Positions 34,169 to 47,135 are shown, numbered from the stretch's first letter. The stretch: DNA of 64,000 bases from Hymenopellis radicata (GCA_015501595.1 JADNRX010000075.1:1-64000), one strand, 5' to 3'. Program-made: numbers and translations. Notes: generated by a model not told the origin, from the letters alone.

Positions 34169-34955
34169 TTTTATTCATTCGTGTCTGGACCTGTCCTCTG
34201 TTGCGCCTCCGGTCCGCCCACACCTCCGATTTTCCCATTTATCGCTTTTCTTCCCAGCTCATTCGTATACATCTCTCGCATTATCCTCATCTGTACTTAA
34301 CTACTTGCACACCTCCATGATGTATCCATATTAGAAGAATCACCACCGGACAATCGCAGTGAACAATACAGCCTGTCAGCCTCGCGTGTGAAAGAGGGTT
34401 AAGATAATGAACAGCTTGAAATTTCCTTGTATCGTTTCTGATACCGTCGCGCGCGAATGAAGGGGCGAAAGCTATTACTGTAGAGTTTCCTTTGTGTGGT
34501 TCGATTAAGTATACACCCTTCATGCCACACTCAGAGTCACCGGACCATTGGATTAGCCACTCAACGCGTGTCCGACGCAGGGAAAAACATAATTGATTGG
34601 CCATTCCAGAACACACACTGATGTTAAGCTTCTTAAGACCAATAGGATGGCAATAGAGTCACATTATATCATAATAATCAGTGTATAGTGTAGATGGGAA
34701 CAACAACAAAAGGCAAGACAACGTTAGTACGCAGTACGCATCACGAATTACTTTGTACAGGTCATAAATCGTTAGCTGAACGAGAAACAAGTACTCGTGT
34801 TCCACATCTCCTTCCCCGGGCGTACTCTGTTCTCCAACCAATGTGGTCGACAGTGGCAACCTCCCCGTCGCCAGCTCGCCGTCTGGTTGAGTAAATATCG
34901 TCCGCAAATCATGGAAGAAGCCCGCGCCGCAAAGGTCCCCGTCCTCGTCCCTACA
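34169..34955. other. convergent 3' flanks, no supported gene
   Basis: This is spacer between the FHA gene (plus) and the arrestin-like gene (minus), with AT-rich stretches near 34660-34700. The short frames have no recognisable domain. Confidence 0.5.
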
Positions 34956-37900
34956 TCATGGATGCTGATACTTGTTGATCAAATCCTTTAATTTCGCCTG
35001 CCCGAAAACGTATCCCGGGGAAACTTTGGGTGTAGGAGACTTCGTGCCATCTTGGAGAGTCTCACTAACGGCCGTCATGACGGGCTTCCAACCTTTGGTT
35101 GCCTGTCCCGGAGCAGCGGTCCGATTCGTAGCCGGACGAGCGAGGGAGGCCGTGGACGACAGCGTCGGCGTCGCGTGAGATGAGGACACAGCTACTGATG
35201 ACGAGACGGGTGTTTTCGACTTTCCAATGTTATACGGAAGACGGGGAGGTTTTGAAGTAGACACCGGACTCGCTTTCGCCTTCGCTAAGGGTGAAGACGT
35301 CGGCGGAGTGGAATCCTCACTCTTCCCCGCCGCGAAGATAGCGGCGACAGCAGTGACCTTTCCGCCGCGCCCGCCGCGAGCTGAACGAACGTCATACTTG
35401 ACCTCGGGATCTGTAGGCCTCGAGGGCAATTGGAACGAAGGAAGTCCAGGGGCTTTCTTGACATGTTTCCAGGGATTCGTCTGCTCAGGTCCAAGAGGAA
35501 CAGATTTGAGTCGAATTGGCTCATCGGCCCAAGGATTGGCGTCCTTGGGAATTAATGTACGAGTGTAGGCATCTCGCTTGAAGGTTCCAATCGGCATGAA
35601 GCCGGACGAGCGGGGATGAGGAACCTTCTCCTCTTCTTCCTCCTTGGACTCGGCCGCTGGTGGTTCAATAACCTTCGCATTAGCGTTGACTGACGAATTC
35701 ACGAACTTCGTGACCTCGGGTTGCGTAACATCCACGATGGTCGGTTCTGAAACAAGTGCCACAGGTGCTGTTGGCGAGGGCGAAGGCGTCGTTTTGTCCG
35801 CAATATACGGCAACCCTTCATCCACATCTTCCACACCAGTCGGCACGCCACCCAGCCATTCCGCCACACGACCCTTTGAGTTCTCCAACTTCCGTTTGCT
35901 CTTCCCTTCTCGCGCCTCCTTCCGATCCGAGCCTCTCTTGCTCTTGCCTTCGTTGTTACTCTTGCTCTTCGCAGTCTCTGCGTTACTCTTCCCTCCATCG
36001 TGACTCTTCTTCGCGCCACCACGATGTGTCCTCTCGTCCCATTCTCTTTCTTCGTCCTCTGCGCCCAGCGATAAACTCGAAATAGCCGAATCACCCTCCT
36101 CCTTCGAATCCTTGCTTCTCGGTGACGGAATATCAATTGCCTTTGTTGCACTGTTGTGAAAACCGAGAGCCATTATACTGCTTGGCGCATCCACACGGTC
36201 TCGGATCTTTCGCGTACCCACCTCGGCTAGAAGGCGACGCTCAAGCGCATCGAGCCCACTTTCGGTATTTTCGGTATGTGGTTTGAGGGTCGCCGGAGGT
36301 TTCTTGAAGGTCTGCGCTGGCTTCTTGGACGACGGATGGGCGACCGCAGTGAGAGTCGGCGTAGGAGGTGTCTGGAACCCATCAGCGGCCGTTTCTTCTT
36401 TCGCAATGGGTACATCAATAGGTTTAGGCTGTTCATGCGTCGGGGAGACAGGTTTAGGTATTTCAGGCGAAGGAGGCGGCTGGGAAGTGGATAGCGCGGA
36501 TCTTGGCTTCGAATCCTCCGATTGCGGTGTAGCCTTCGGTTCGGAGAAATACAGATCAGCTCGTGGACGCGACTGGGTCGTCGACACTTTGCCTGATGGA
36601 ACTGGAGGCCCAGGTAGGGTCTTATCCATCGCGACTGGAGCTTCTGACGCCTTCACCTCGTGCAATTCCTCCTTCTCAGCAATAGTCTGCTTCTCTTCCT
36701 CATCAGCCATTCTCTCAAGCTCCTCCACCCTCTCACTACGTCCCAAAGAAGCATTCATGGGATCAGAAGTAGGAGTCAATTTGGGCGAAAGGAATGGACG
36801 AGGAGAGTAAACGACTCCCTGTGGAGATGTCGCATGCGGTGAAAGGTTCTGAGGAGCCAGGTTTTGCAGGTCGATCTTCAGTGGTGGTGGTGCAGTTGAA
36901 GTCGTCGGCTGGGGAGGAAGAGGATTGCGGATAGGAATAGGCGGAGGAAGACCAGAAGGCGACATCTGTACAGGTAAACCAGACGGGAGAGGATGATGTT
37001 CCACTGGAGAGGTAGGATGATGATACTGGGGCGAAATGCTCGGACTCTGGAGAGCAACAGCCTCTGGGTTGTAGTGCTGAGGTTGCGGAAGGGGGAAGTA
37101 GTACGGCTGTCCAGTATGAACCGGATATTGCGGTGCAGGCGGAGGAAGCCAGACAAGATTTTGGGCAGGGTCAACATATGCAATAGGCGGTGACATGGAG
37201 GGTAATACGGTTGCTGATATGGACTCTGCGCTCCGTACGGGCTCACCGCTCGTGGATCAAAAGGACTTTGGGCACGGGGATCGTAGTATTCTTGAGGTGG
37301 AGGATAATATTCTTCTTCAGGAGGTGGGAGTTCTGGCAGCACAGATGGATGCACGATGATGACAGGAATCTCGACAACAATGTCGTTTCTATAAGGAAAG
37401 GTCACTCCATGAACAATACATAGAACAAGGATATTGACCTGCCCATGCCCATTGCCATCTTGACGGTCACAGTAGCTTTTATGTCGAAAAGTGCGTGAGT
37501 GCCTTTGCTACCCTCCAAGCCCTCCAAGACACCTCCACGCACGCTGCGAGCGTTTCGTGGGACGTCAAAGACGAGGGACGCTACACCCTCTGCACCAGGT
37601 GGTATAATAAAGTCGGGACCTCGGAACGGGTGAGTGGCAAGAGTGTCAGATATAAGAAGTGCATCTGGGGCATTCGTAACGTGTAGTGTCCGCGTTAAAG
37701 ACAAAGATAAAGAGGTATTCTATGTATCAATGAACACGAGAAGATAAATTACGGAAATGCGAACATACCTTGCGTGAAGAATGGTTCTTGACCTGCAACT
37801 CAATGCATGCACTTTCCCCAGCAACCAAGACGCCACCAATCAATCGTCCTTGCATCCAAATCTTACCGTTCTCGCCAACGGCGACCGCCTCGGGTTCATC

Positions 37901-38509
37901 CCTGCTAAAGTCTACATCGGCGTAGCTCTCAACAACGTCGACTTCCTTGGATTGAACGACAACCTTTTTCTCGCCCTTCCAGAAGACTTGTACGCTGGCG
38001 CGTACCTCATACCGTACACGTGCTGCATTTGCGAATAATATTGAGGACGGGGATGTCGCGGGGACTGGCATGCGAAAATTGAAACTGGATTGGCCCTTCT
38101 TTGCGAGATAGTAATGGGCCGGTAGCGGCTGCATGTTCGGGAGTGGATGTGCATGAACGGCATTGGACGGGGGAAGTCCCGGGCCTTGGAAAAGCCTTCG
38201 ACAGTACAGAAACGGCGCTTTCGCGGTATGATCTCGGGAGAGGAGTTCTATGCAGCTTTGTTCACCTTCGTCGGCTAATCAAGGCAACAACAACTGACCT
38301 TCAACGCCCCACATTTCGACCACCATGCTCCCTATGCCGAGCTCCTTTCCTCGCTCGCCTGGACCGCCACCATGACTGCTCATTTCGAGCGCTCCGCACA
38401 CATGTTCTCCAGCAATGAATGTCCGATCTGAGAACGACAATGATAGTTTCAACTTGGCATGCGATGGGGTCGAGTTCATTGGCAGCGGTGTGCCTGCGGA
38501 TTCGTTCAT
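34956..38509 (-). CDS. large arrestin-like protein with long disordered C-terminus
   Basis: Exons 38509-38299, 38247-37769, 37719-37439 and 37388 onward are in phase. They encode an arrestin fold: LSLSFSDRTFIAGEHVCGAL, ELLSRDHTAKAPFLYCRRLF, FNFRMPVPATSPSSILF, VRYEVRASVQVFW, LHVTNAPDALLISD and NDIVVEIPVIIVHPSV. A Tyr/Pro-rich linker leads to a ~745-residue low-complexity region ending KLKDLINKYQHP. Arrestin-related adaptors recruit ubiquitin ligases to membrane cargo in fungi; that role is inferred. At 37197 the linker frame and the downstream frame are offset by one base, so the gene is either frameshifted there or two adjacent ORFs (the second ATG is at 37196). Confidence 0.75.
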
Positions 38510-38862
38510 TGTGCTCGCAGAAAAATGTATAGTTGGAGCTGGTTGCCCCTTAAAGCGTCGTAAATATGTTCGTAATGTTCGAAAAGCAAAATCTGTTGAT
38601 CTTGTGAGGAGACAAAGACCATTTTTGGAAGAAAACTGACCAGAAATGTGAATAAATTAGTATAGATGAGAGCACGTTGAGGGTATAGGTGAACGTTGTT
38701 CTATGATAGCACGGCGCAAGAGGTGAATGACAGATCGTCACGCGGCTGATCACCAAGAATGGCTATCAACGTTTCAACAGCTAACATATTGCCGAACGCC
38801 GGCAAAGAGAATGGGCGGGTTTGATTCTACAATGCTAAGCCTTCTGATTGAATGTTCACAAG
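38510..38862. other. promoter region of the arrestin-like gene
   Basis: This is a 353-base spacer between two minus-strand genes, with no frame worth noting. It should hold the 3' flank of the hydrolase and the promoter of the arrestin-like gene. Confidence 0.45.
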
Positions 38863-40260
38863 TTAATTATCATTGATAACATCCAGCACCGAGTCCCGAC
38901 GCCACTTGACAGGGACCAAGGTTGACTGACTCTCCAGGGTAGCCCAACCATATCACAACTTTGTCCTCTTCTCCAGGCTTGCTATTATCCTAAACAGCAC
39001 ATCTCCGACAGCATCTGGGGCTTCTTGAACAATCTGAACACGGGTCAGAACTGCTGAGCTAACGACCAGAAGCTAATAGTACCAAATGTCCTCCCCCAGG
39101 GATCCTAGAAACCGATGTGAACCTAAACATCTCTGTCAAGGCATCTTGTTTGATCCTCGGGCTATTTGGAACAGCGATCAGTGAAACATTCAACTAAACG
39201 TAAAAGGAACCTCACAAGAAATCGCTCCGTTCGCCATAGAAGAGGTGTACAGGTGCTTTGTCCTGTCCAAGAAGTTTCTTGAGAGCGGGTATCGCAGATG
39301 TTCCGTTTCTGTCGACAAGCGAATTTTCGTATATGGCTGCTTCTTGTTTCGGGGAACATTTCAAGGTTACTACGCCACTGGCTTCGTCCTTGAGGCCGTC
39401 TTTCTGTTGCCACAGATTAGTATATATAATTCCTCAACGAGATCAATGACGAACAGCATATATATCTAAAACTCTCTTATCCCATCCAGACCAGGGTGGT
39501 CGACTCGATAGGTACTTCTTCGCCTCACTGCGGGACGCCCATGAAGCCTTACGGAATGGGATACTCTTGGCCGCCATCTTGTACGTGGGAGTCTCCTCTC
39601 CTATAACGCTTTCTGGCCAAATCCCTGGATCGACAAGACCTACTGCTGCGAATGGATATGTGCCGGGTTTGAAGAACATCGATGTCAAGGCACTTCTAGG
39701 TATCAGACCCAACAATCGGACACAAGGCAAAATACATACGCCGCGGCAGCTCCAGCAGAGTGACCAACTATGATCACTCGCTTCTTCCCTTGCGTTGGTG
39801 CAATATGTTGCTTGTATATAGCAAAAAGAGCCTCCGCATTTTCCATAGCGACTGTGAAGAATCTCCTTTAGTCCTCGTTGTCAGTTGAACGAGCTCAACG
39901 TACCATACTCGAAGCCATCCGCTTCGATGATTCGGGTGTTCAGCGCCGCTGAGCTACCGTGATTATGGGCATCCAGGCTCCATGCCTCGACGCATCGAGA
40001 AGAGTGGAGAAACAGGCGGCGAATAGTCACCTCCCATTGCTCCTTGTCTGTGAACCATTGTCAAAGTTGAACAAATAAGGCATCCAAATGTACGAACGAG
40101 AACCAATGCCGTGGGCGAACAGCCAGATGTAGCCAGTGTGCGATGGTGTGATGGAGGTATCCGGCCGGTAACGCTTCACTGAAGCTCTCAACCCACTGGC
40201 GTTCTCAACAATGAACTCGTCGATCTTCAACGCAGGGGAAGTGGGGAGAGTCGTTGCCAT
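38863..40260 (-). CDS. alpha/beta-hydrolase fold protein
   Basis: The gene is in phase across at least seven exons, starting at 40260-40104 and 40047-39904. Landmarks are WLFAHGIGDKEQWE (oxyanion-hole region), WSLDAHNHGSSA, VIIVGHSAGAAA with the nucleophile elbow GHSAG, and VGLVDPGIWPESV. Later come KKYLSSRPPWSGWDKRVLD, APVHLFYGERSDF (acid-bearing strand) and the late His in IPGGGHL. It ends VINDN. The triad Ser-Asp/Glu-His is therefore complete. No secretion signal is evident, so it is probably intracellular. The substrate is unknown. An in-frame ATG at 40284 is an alternative start. Confidence 0.83.
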
Positions 40261-41948
40261 CTTCGATGGTAGACGGCCAGCCATGGACGACTGTGCTTTT
40301 AAGCACAAAGTGCGGTTCCCCACGATTCCAAGTAGACCGCCGTTGTCCACTACCGCTGCCAATTGAGACTTTTGATTAAGTTAACGCGGGAGACATACCG
40401 CGCCAAATTGTCACTACCGCGGTCCTCTGATAGGTGACGGTGCATTTGTTGAGCATATGATTCACATTCATAACAAACGTCCTGTTCCAAATTAGTGAAG
40501 CGCCGTCGAGAGCCCCCGTATTTCGCATTGCGACCGCCATTTGATATGTTGGCGAATCGTAGCCAGTCATGACGATGTCACATGTGTCTAGTTGTCATGA
40601 AGCGGAGCATAGGCCTTGTTCAGAATAGTGAAAGCCCGGATAACGCGACGCGTGGATCAACGTGTAACCTTGCAGCTGGACAGACCATGTCCAGGCAGTC
40701 AATCGGGGCGTTCCAAGTGCTCTAAACTGGACGACGAAGCGTCGCAGACGTCCGTGAGTACAGAGAGTATCTGCGGGATTGACACCGTCCCAATGCTGTT
40801 CTGTCCCTTGCTTATAAGAGTATATGTCGGTCAGGGGAGATAAAACAATTCCGAGCTTAATGCATGTCGACACGAGGACACCGGCGGCCCAGTACCTGTC
40901 CCACGCATGAGCCCAGGCGAAAGGGCGCGTCGAAGGTGGGAGAGAATGACAAGTCCCGTTTTGGAGGGCGATCACTCTCTCGCCGGCAGTTACCGAACAC
41001 TATATATAACGTCTTATTTCGCGTTCTTGCGCCCCCACTTTCTCTACACCTTGCCCGCAATGTACACTCCTCCGCCTCTAACTTCTTTCTCTGCTCTCCT
41101 TATCCACGGGACTGTTATCACTGTCTGGACTCCGCTTTGAGGCTTGCATCAGGCATTTAAGTTGCCCTGGCAGTTCTGCCCTGCAACCATTTGATGCGAC
41201 TAGCTCACTCGGGAAGCGCCGCCTGCGCCGGCTGAGAACCTTGCTTGTGTATCGAAATACTGAAATGAGAATTCATTAAGTAGTCACGGTGTTGAGCAAC
41301 AATTCATGTGAGTATGGCTACGTGAGTCAACTAGTAAATCGTGGCCCAGCCCAGTCAGCTACTCGTTAGCCCGAAATCAACTGGTCAGGTCTTTCCAAAC
41401 TCAAACCCAACCTGTTCACTGTCTTGGTGCACCCCCACCCCCCTTTGAACTCAGCGTAAGAAAAAGTAAACTGGCAGAGGTTGAGGGACCAACCCGGAAT
41501 TTCTAGCGTCTCTTGAACATCCAGGTACCGGATCGGTGTTAATTTTCTGTAGTTGCAAAAAAAGCATGAGATGGGATACACACCGCTCGGCGCTAGTACG
41601 CCGTGCTACACGGTTCACCAAGCAAGGATATTGTGCGCTTTCCATTTCAGAATCACAATCATGTTGGCCGGTGCATAGAATTAATCGATGTTGAAATTAT
41701 AGTGTCGGACTTGGGTCGGACAGTTGAAACCGTTGTAGCTGTAGACCCACCGGAATGCATTTTTCTGAAGACCAATCCGCGACGTAAGGCTATTCATCCC
41801 CTGGTCCGCTCGCTCTAGGTATCTTATAACACATTGTGGACTGGACTCGACCATCGGCAGAAGAAGATTGCACCGAAAGTTTGAGAGAACCGTTAAGTCT
41901 CGCCGTCTAAAGACTAACATAAAGCTTGAGTAAACACCAGCTCTTCAC
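40261..41948. other. intergenic with unassigned minus-strand frames
   Basis: Minus frames at 40975-40595 and 40570-40376 are open but I recognise no family and could not join them in phase. A TATATATA word at 41001-41008 could serve either strand; on plus it precedes a 26-codon ORF at 41060-41140 (MYTPPPLTSFSALLIHG...). The remainder to 41948 shows only short, featureless frames. Confidence 0.35.
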
Positions 41949-42463
41949 CTACTCAGGCTCCGCATCATACAGGCAGTCCAAGTCGGCCATTCCCGCCTGA
42001 CTGGCGGGCTCGTCATCCTCAGACGGGGTCATATCAACATCCAACGTCTGCACGCTCGTCGAAGCCTCAGCCTGCGGCTCATTTGCCCACGAAGGACCCT
42101 TGGTAGTTTGGTCTGCATCACGTCCATGTACAGCTCCAACTTGGAGTCCTTCCCGGATTTACCGTCCTTCTTCCCGGCTTTATCGTCCTGCTTCGACTTG
42201 CCATCCTGCTCATCAGTACGTCGACGTTTGTTCGGCCTCGGTGTCGGAGCATCCTTAGCACCCTGTACTCTCGAGTCAAATGTCATTTTCTCGAACGAAA
42301 ACAAGCAGAAAAAATGGCACTCACCTCTACAGTGTTCACGAATATCCGTGTCGAGCCAAGAAAGGTCTTGTCGAACCATGCCGTCACGGTGGCAGCAGAC
42401 GCTTCTTCATCAGTTACAAAACCAAATCGTCTTGAGGTGCGTCCTGCTTGTGGGCGCCTCCTT
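41949..42463 (-). pseudogene. MRD1: truncated N-terminal fragment of MRD1-like RNA-binding protein
   Basis: Reading on minus, the end of an RRM (RRFGFVTDEEASAATVTAWF, then TRIFVNTVE) splices over a 62-nt intron (42324-42263) to GAKDAPTPRPNKRRR. A Lys/Asp-rich linker and YMDVMQ then KGPSWANEPQ follow. This order is that of RRM1 and the following linker of Mrd1/RBM19, a protein with five or six RRMs needed for early 18S rRNA processing. The frame shifts between YMDVMQ and KGPSW (near 42103-42112), and the copy stops at YDAEPE, just before RRM2 should start. The start of RRM1 is also missing. It is therefore a partial, broken copy. Confidence 0.68.
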
Positions 42464-45036
42464 CAAGCCCAACACAGAATGCGCGCACGTGGAACCCGGG
42501 AACTCATACCCAGGGATGTTCGCAGGAAGGTTGGCTTAGAGATTCTGGATACGTTCTGCATCAATTAATGACAACGGTCGATGCGAGTACAACATACACG
42601 GAGTTCTTGCCAAAGCTGATTCGTGTTGTGAGCGTTCTCGTCGGTAGGTGCCCAAGCCTCCTTTGAAACATGAGCAAGCGCGATGTACATTGAGTCTTGC
42701 TCATGTTCTGAAGAGGCTAGGTTTTCGAGCTAAGGCGTGTTGTTTGGGCTAGGTCGCGGCGTCCTCTCCTCGTACTCTGTGTTCTCAGGGGCCTCAGTAT
42801 CGGCGGAAAACAGAACATGACAAGACACCAAAGAGAAGGGTAGTTTCATTGTGTGGATGGGCGTGAACTAGGTGAGAGTGGTGAGAAAATTCAAAATTGA
42901 TTAGATACCGATCGGAAATCCCGGTGTTTGTACATGTGTACAAAAGACTAGCCGACCGCTGAATTTCCAGTTTCGAAGGACCTTGACAAGCAAGGTAATC
43001 CCGCGGACGCTGGCTCTCTCTTTACACATTCTATGCGTGCGTCATCTGTCCCATTCCAGTACTTCGCATATTCATTGATTGATGTTTCCGTCTTTAGCCT
43101 CTGGTTCACCTCGTCACCCCCTTGCCTCTACGATGCATCGCTCTTCTCCTGAACGCTAGGGCCCCGTAGACCTTCCGTCATCCTCTCATTGGTCAATGTC
43201 GTCCTTGGCTCGCGTTACAGCGGTATCACATTTACGATAATACTGGATAACCGAATCTATCCGAAGTTCTGGATCCTCTCTATACATTTCTACGCGTTCT
43301 ACGTCGCTTTGGCGCCAGTTGCGGACGAACTTCTGAAATGTGATCATGATACCAATGAATATCGATATGAAATCCCCCCAAAGAACGCCTGATAATCTTG
43401 CTCTGCGTCTTAGTTTGTGCTTTAACACTGCTACAATCCCGCAATATGGATATGGGCTCATCGTCATCGACGGCGGCTACCTGCAAGATTGCCAGATTGT
43501 GCGAGAATGGCGTCCTGATATCTCCTCGATGTGTTAGACAAGGCTCTCGGAGACGAAGCATGCACATCACAATATGCTGCTTGTTCTCTGACTCTGAAGC
43601 ACGTGGAATGGGACGTTCTATTCAAATTCTTCAAAGTCAAACAGCGGGAGGCCAAGCGCGTTCAGGGTGGGTTGTAGACATCGTGTCGTTCTTGTGGGGC
43701 GGCCCGTCTGCCAGTGGTCCGGTATGTTGGTCTTGTAACGACGTCTTCAACTTGTAACACTTGGTCAAGACGTCCACCATGGTCGAGGTTGATGAGTTAG
43801 ATACCCGTCGCCTGGCTCCTCAGAATATATCATGAAGAGGAAGTTCCTTTTGGCCGCCTTTCTCCGCCTCACTCTATGTAAGACACGTTTATCTGTCAAG
43901 TCTTCCAATCACCCAAAGTACTGACTGTCAGACTGGAAGTCTCCAGTTTAGCTGTCATCCGCAGGCTCTCCTGGAACCCCTTGTGGAAACAACTGGATCT
44001 CCGTAGCGTATACTTATCGATGTCTTCACGTCAAGGCGGGCGTTCATGTTTGCAACTGGCGCACCGATATGTACACAGCATCCCTCTTCTCGTGTTCTAG
44101 TACTCGCTTCGCAGTCACCCCGGTGGATTGCAACGACCGGTTTTCTTTCCCAGCACCGGCGTCCGAGACGTCGACACGGAGAAGTGAATCTCGAAGATGT
44201 CCTCTTTGACAGCTGCGACGAGATTCCTTACGTTGTAAAGCTCTTCCTCGGACTTGCTTGCTCTCTCTGGGGCAAGAAGACTATTAAAAGGAAGAATGTT
44301 CGCCGCAGAAGTCGATCGTCGAAGGACCTGCACTCCCTGCGATAACACGTTGTAGAAGGAGTAGTATTTCGCTGAACAAGAGCCGGAATTCGATTAGAAA
44401 TTCACTGCAGTTCGCCCAGCGCGTGGAGAGAACGGATTTGCGAATTCCGTTCATGTGTAGAGTGGTCTGTTCAAACTCATACTGATAAATGAGTCGCTTT
44501 GAAGGTGGCGCAGAGTTACGGCTTACCATTACCGCTTCAGGAGTATCGGTAGATGAGTGGCGCAACCAGAAACATAGAACATATGTCAAAGACCGCGACC
44601 GGAGTTACCAAATCCGAGCTAACCCGTCGTACTAGCCTGCCTCGGCGGAACCGTACCCCGCACTAATAGCTCCACGAAGTTGAAGAGCCAGATCGCACCA
44701 CCACTCCGAGATACCGGAGGTGAGTCGCAATCTCACAGTCCAGGTATGCTCAAACGTATCCTGAGAATCCGATTGCCACCCAACAATCAAAACAAGCTAG
44801 AAGACGCTCAAACGACCGGTGTGTCACACTGCGATGCGGATTGTTCTAATAATGATTCATAATTTAGTAGACAGCGACGAGAGGCGCGCATAATTACGCA
44901 TAACATACAATAAGCTAGTGAGTACATCATAAGTACATGGGGTATCAAGGAAAGCGATGCGTGAGTGATATGCGCAAGTTCGTGTCTGAGATCAAGAAAA
45001 CAAATATGCAAGCGTGCGTACGGAAAAAATCCAAGG
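42464..45036. other. gene-poor stretch, unassigned frames
   Basis: This ~2.6 kb has no recognisable gene. Minus frames near 43467-43186 (ending RAKDDIDQ), 43655-43464 and 44589-44115 have plausible amino-acid composition and might be decayed exons, but no domain is visible and phases do not join. Together with the MRD1 fragment this looks like a region of gene debris. Confidence 0.35.
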
Positions 45037-46584
45037 TCAGAGAGCTCTAGGAGCAGTGGAAATGTCGTCCTCGTCATCGCTGACGTCTACTGCGCCTCCC
45101 AGCCCGACGATAGGCCGCGAATAGTCTGCGTCGTCTCGGAAACTGATGTAACTATTATTCTGGAGAAGGCGTGGCAGCTCAGAGGACGATCCAAACGAAG
45201 GTAAATGGACAGGGGGCGGTGGCCACTGGGGAGCAGGATCAGGACTGACAACAATGGCAGGCATGGTCGGTGCGACCAAAGGAGGGTTCAGTAACGAAGC
45301 GTGATTCGAATAAATGGACGTCGGTGAACTCGGCGAGCGTGGAAGTGAGGGTAATTGGGCAGGCTGAGGTATAACGATATCCGCCACTCCAGGAATGCGA
45401 TGCGCTCGTTCGGGCGGAGGTATGAAGCTACTTGGGGGTGCATCTCCACCAAAGTAGCCGACACGCGACATGGGTGAAAGCAAGGCGTGAGTAGATGACT
45501 CTCCAGATGAATGATCTAGGCTGGATAGTTGTTGGCCCTCGGAGGAACGACGAGACAAAAAAGCGTGATTTTGTGTGCTCGATCTCGTCAAAGGCTCGCT
45601 GCTCTCAACGTTTGGCAACGTCGCTCGTCTCAGTGCGGCCTGACCAGCCACGCTTAAACGCTCCGAATCGTCATCGCCAAGAGGAGGACGCCATGAACCC
45701 TGGTTTGGGCTATGTAGTTTGCGATACCTGCGACATCCGAAAAACACCAGGAAAGCGGCCGAAATAAGAACAACAGCCACAGCTAGTGCGACTCCAACGA
45801 TAGCACCGGTATTACGCGACAATCTTATTGTACCGCATGAGACGGGATCGCGAAGAAGGGAGATGAGATACACTCACGAATTGCCTTCTCCGGGACTGTT
45901 AGTACTCAACACACCCGATGAGGTACTGCTAACCGAGGTGATCGTTCTCGTAGACGGGTTGACAGGCTCAAATTGAGAGGTAAACGAAGACTGTGAGGGC
46001 TCCACAGTGATCGTTTCATCGTGTATGGTAGTTAACGTTGTGAATTGAACCGGGGGCGAAGCGTTTGTCATGGATGACAATGAAGTAGGGGATGCCGACC
46101 AGGAGTAAGACGTTGATGAGAAAGTGAATGACTCTGAAGATCTGAAAGAGGTTCGTGGAAAACATTGGACATATCAAGCGACACTTACGACAGGCTGAAC
46201 GATAGTGAGCTTGACGACGATGAGAACGAAGGATGAATGGACGTGAAAGAACTGGACGAGGTGCCCGATGTTGATGCCACGGAAGAGGAAGAGGAGGAGG
46301 CTTCAGAGCTTGATGCTCCAATGGAGGAGATGCCTGAGTTGGACGTGACAGAGCTCAATGGTGAACTGGACGTGGTGGAGCTTGACGCGGACCTGGAGGA
46401 AGGGGGCATGCTAGCGAACGTGCTCGAGCTGGACGGCATAAGTATAGTTATTAATGCTTCTTCCGCGGATGGGCCCGTCGTTGACTCCCCCGTCGGCCTG
46501 CAGCACTTGATTAACGAAAAAATTGAGATTCTTTGAACAAATAGTTACCCAGATTGACGCTTCCTGCGTATTCTGCGTGGCCAT
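45037..46584 (-). CDS. Ser-rich single-pass membrane protein
   Basis: Four exons (46584-46549, 46505-46189, 46141-45878, 45823-45037) give 467 residues. Residues ~35-200 are extremely Ser/Thr-rich, probably an O-glycosylated stalk. One transmembrane helix follows (AIVGVALAVAVVLISAAFLV), then a basic stop-transfer CRRYRK, and a ~240-residue Pro/Ser-rich cytoplasmic tail ending DDISTAPRAL. The layout resembles cell-wall stress sensors (Mid2/Wsc-like), but there is no WSC cysteine domain and no obvious cleavable signal peptide, so the comparison is only architectural. All splice phases are consistent. Confidence 0.8.
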
Positions 46585-47135
46585 GGTCGCGAGTCGTTCC
46601 AGCTAAGCATGCGGTGTAGAGCTCGACGGGCTGGAGTCCTCAGCTTTTGAGTGGCCGAATCCGAGACAGAAGCCATGCCATCCAGTCTCGCGGCGATCAA
46701 TTGTCTAAAGAGTGTGTGTCTCGAGAGCGAGAAAGAAGAGCGAAAAGCAAGTCAATTGCCGCGCTGCTGTGGTGGTCTGTAAAGAGAGGTCTTAGCCAGT
46801 GGCTGATGGCATGGCAGGGGGAGGAGAGCAGGTTATACCCGCTTTGATCGACGATTATTCGGTGTCTGTAAACGTCCTATCTAGGCACAGCGATTCCAGG
46901 ACAAAACGAGTTTTCAAACAGCCACTGACACGAAACGCGCAGTGGCGCACGCGACTCCACATCCAATTCCAAATTATGATTGACTGATCAACGTAGCAAC
47001 GCTTTGCCAGATAGCCTCAAGGTCACTCTTGTCGTACACACGAAATGCAACAATGCTATTTTTCCTAATGACACAGTGTATGATTTCTTCTTCATTCTCT
47101 TCCGCCTATTCATTTAATGATAGCCAATAAACAAC
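46585..47135. other. intergenic
   Basis: This is the promoter side of the Ser-rich membrane gene and the 3' flank of cyclophilin. Short frames have no recognisable content; AT-rich sequence near 47080-47130 fits a 3' UTR. Confidence 0.5.

Noticed and set aside
36878..37405. Continuation of the arrestin linker frame into a Leu/Arg/His-rich tail.
   Set aside because: The alternative frame from 37196 has far more protein-like content (YVDPAQNLVW and a 746-codon ORF), so the tail in the first frame is judged non-coding.
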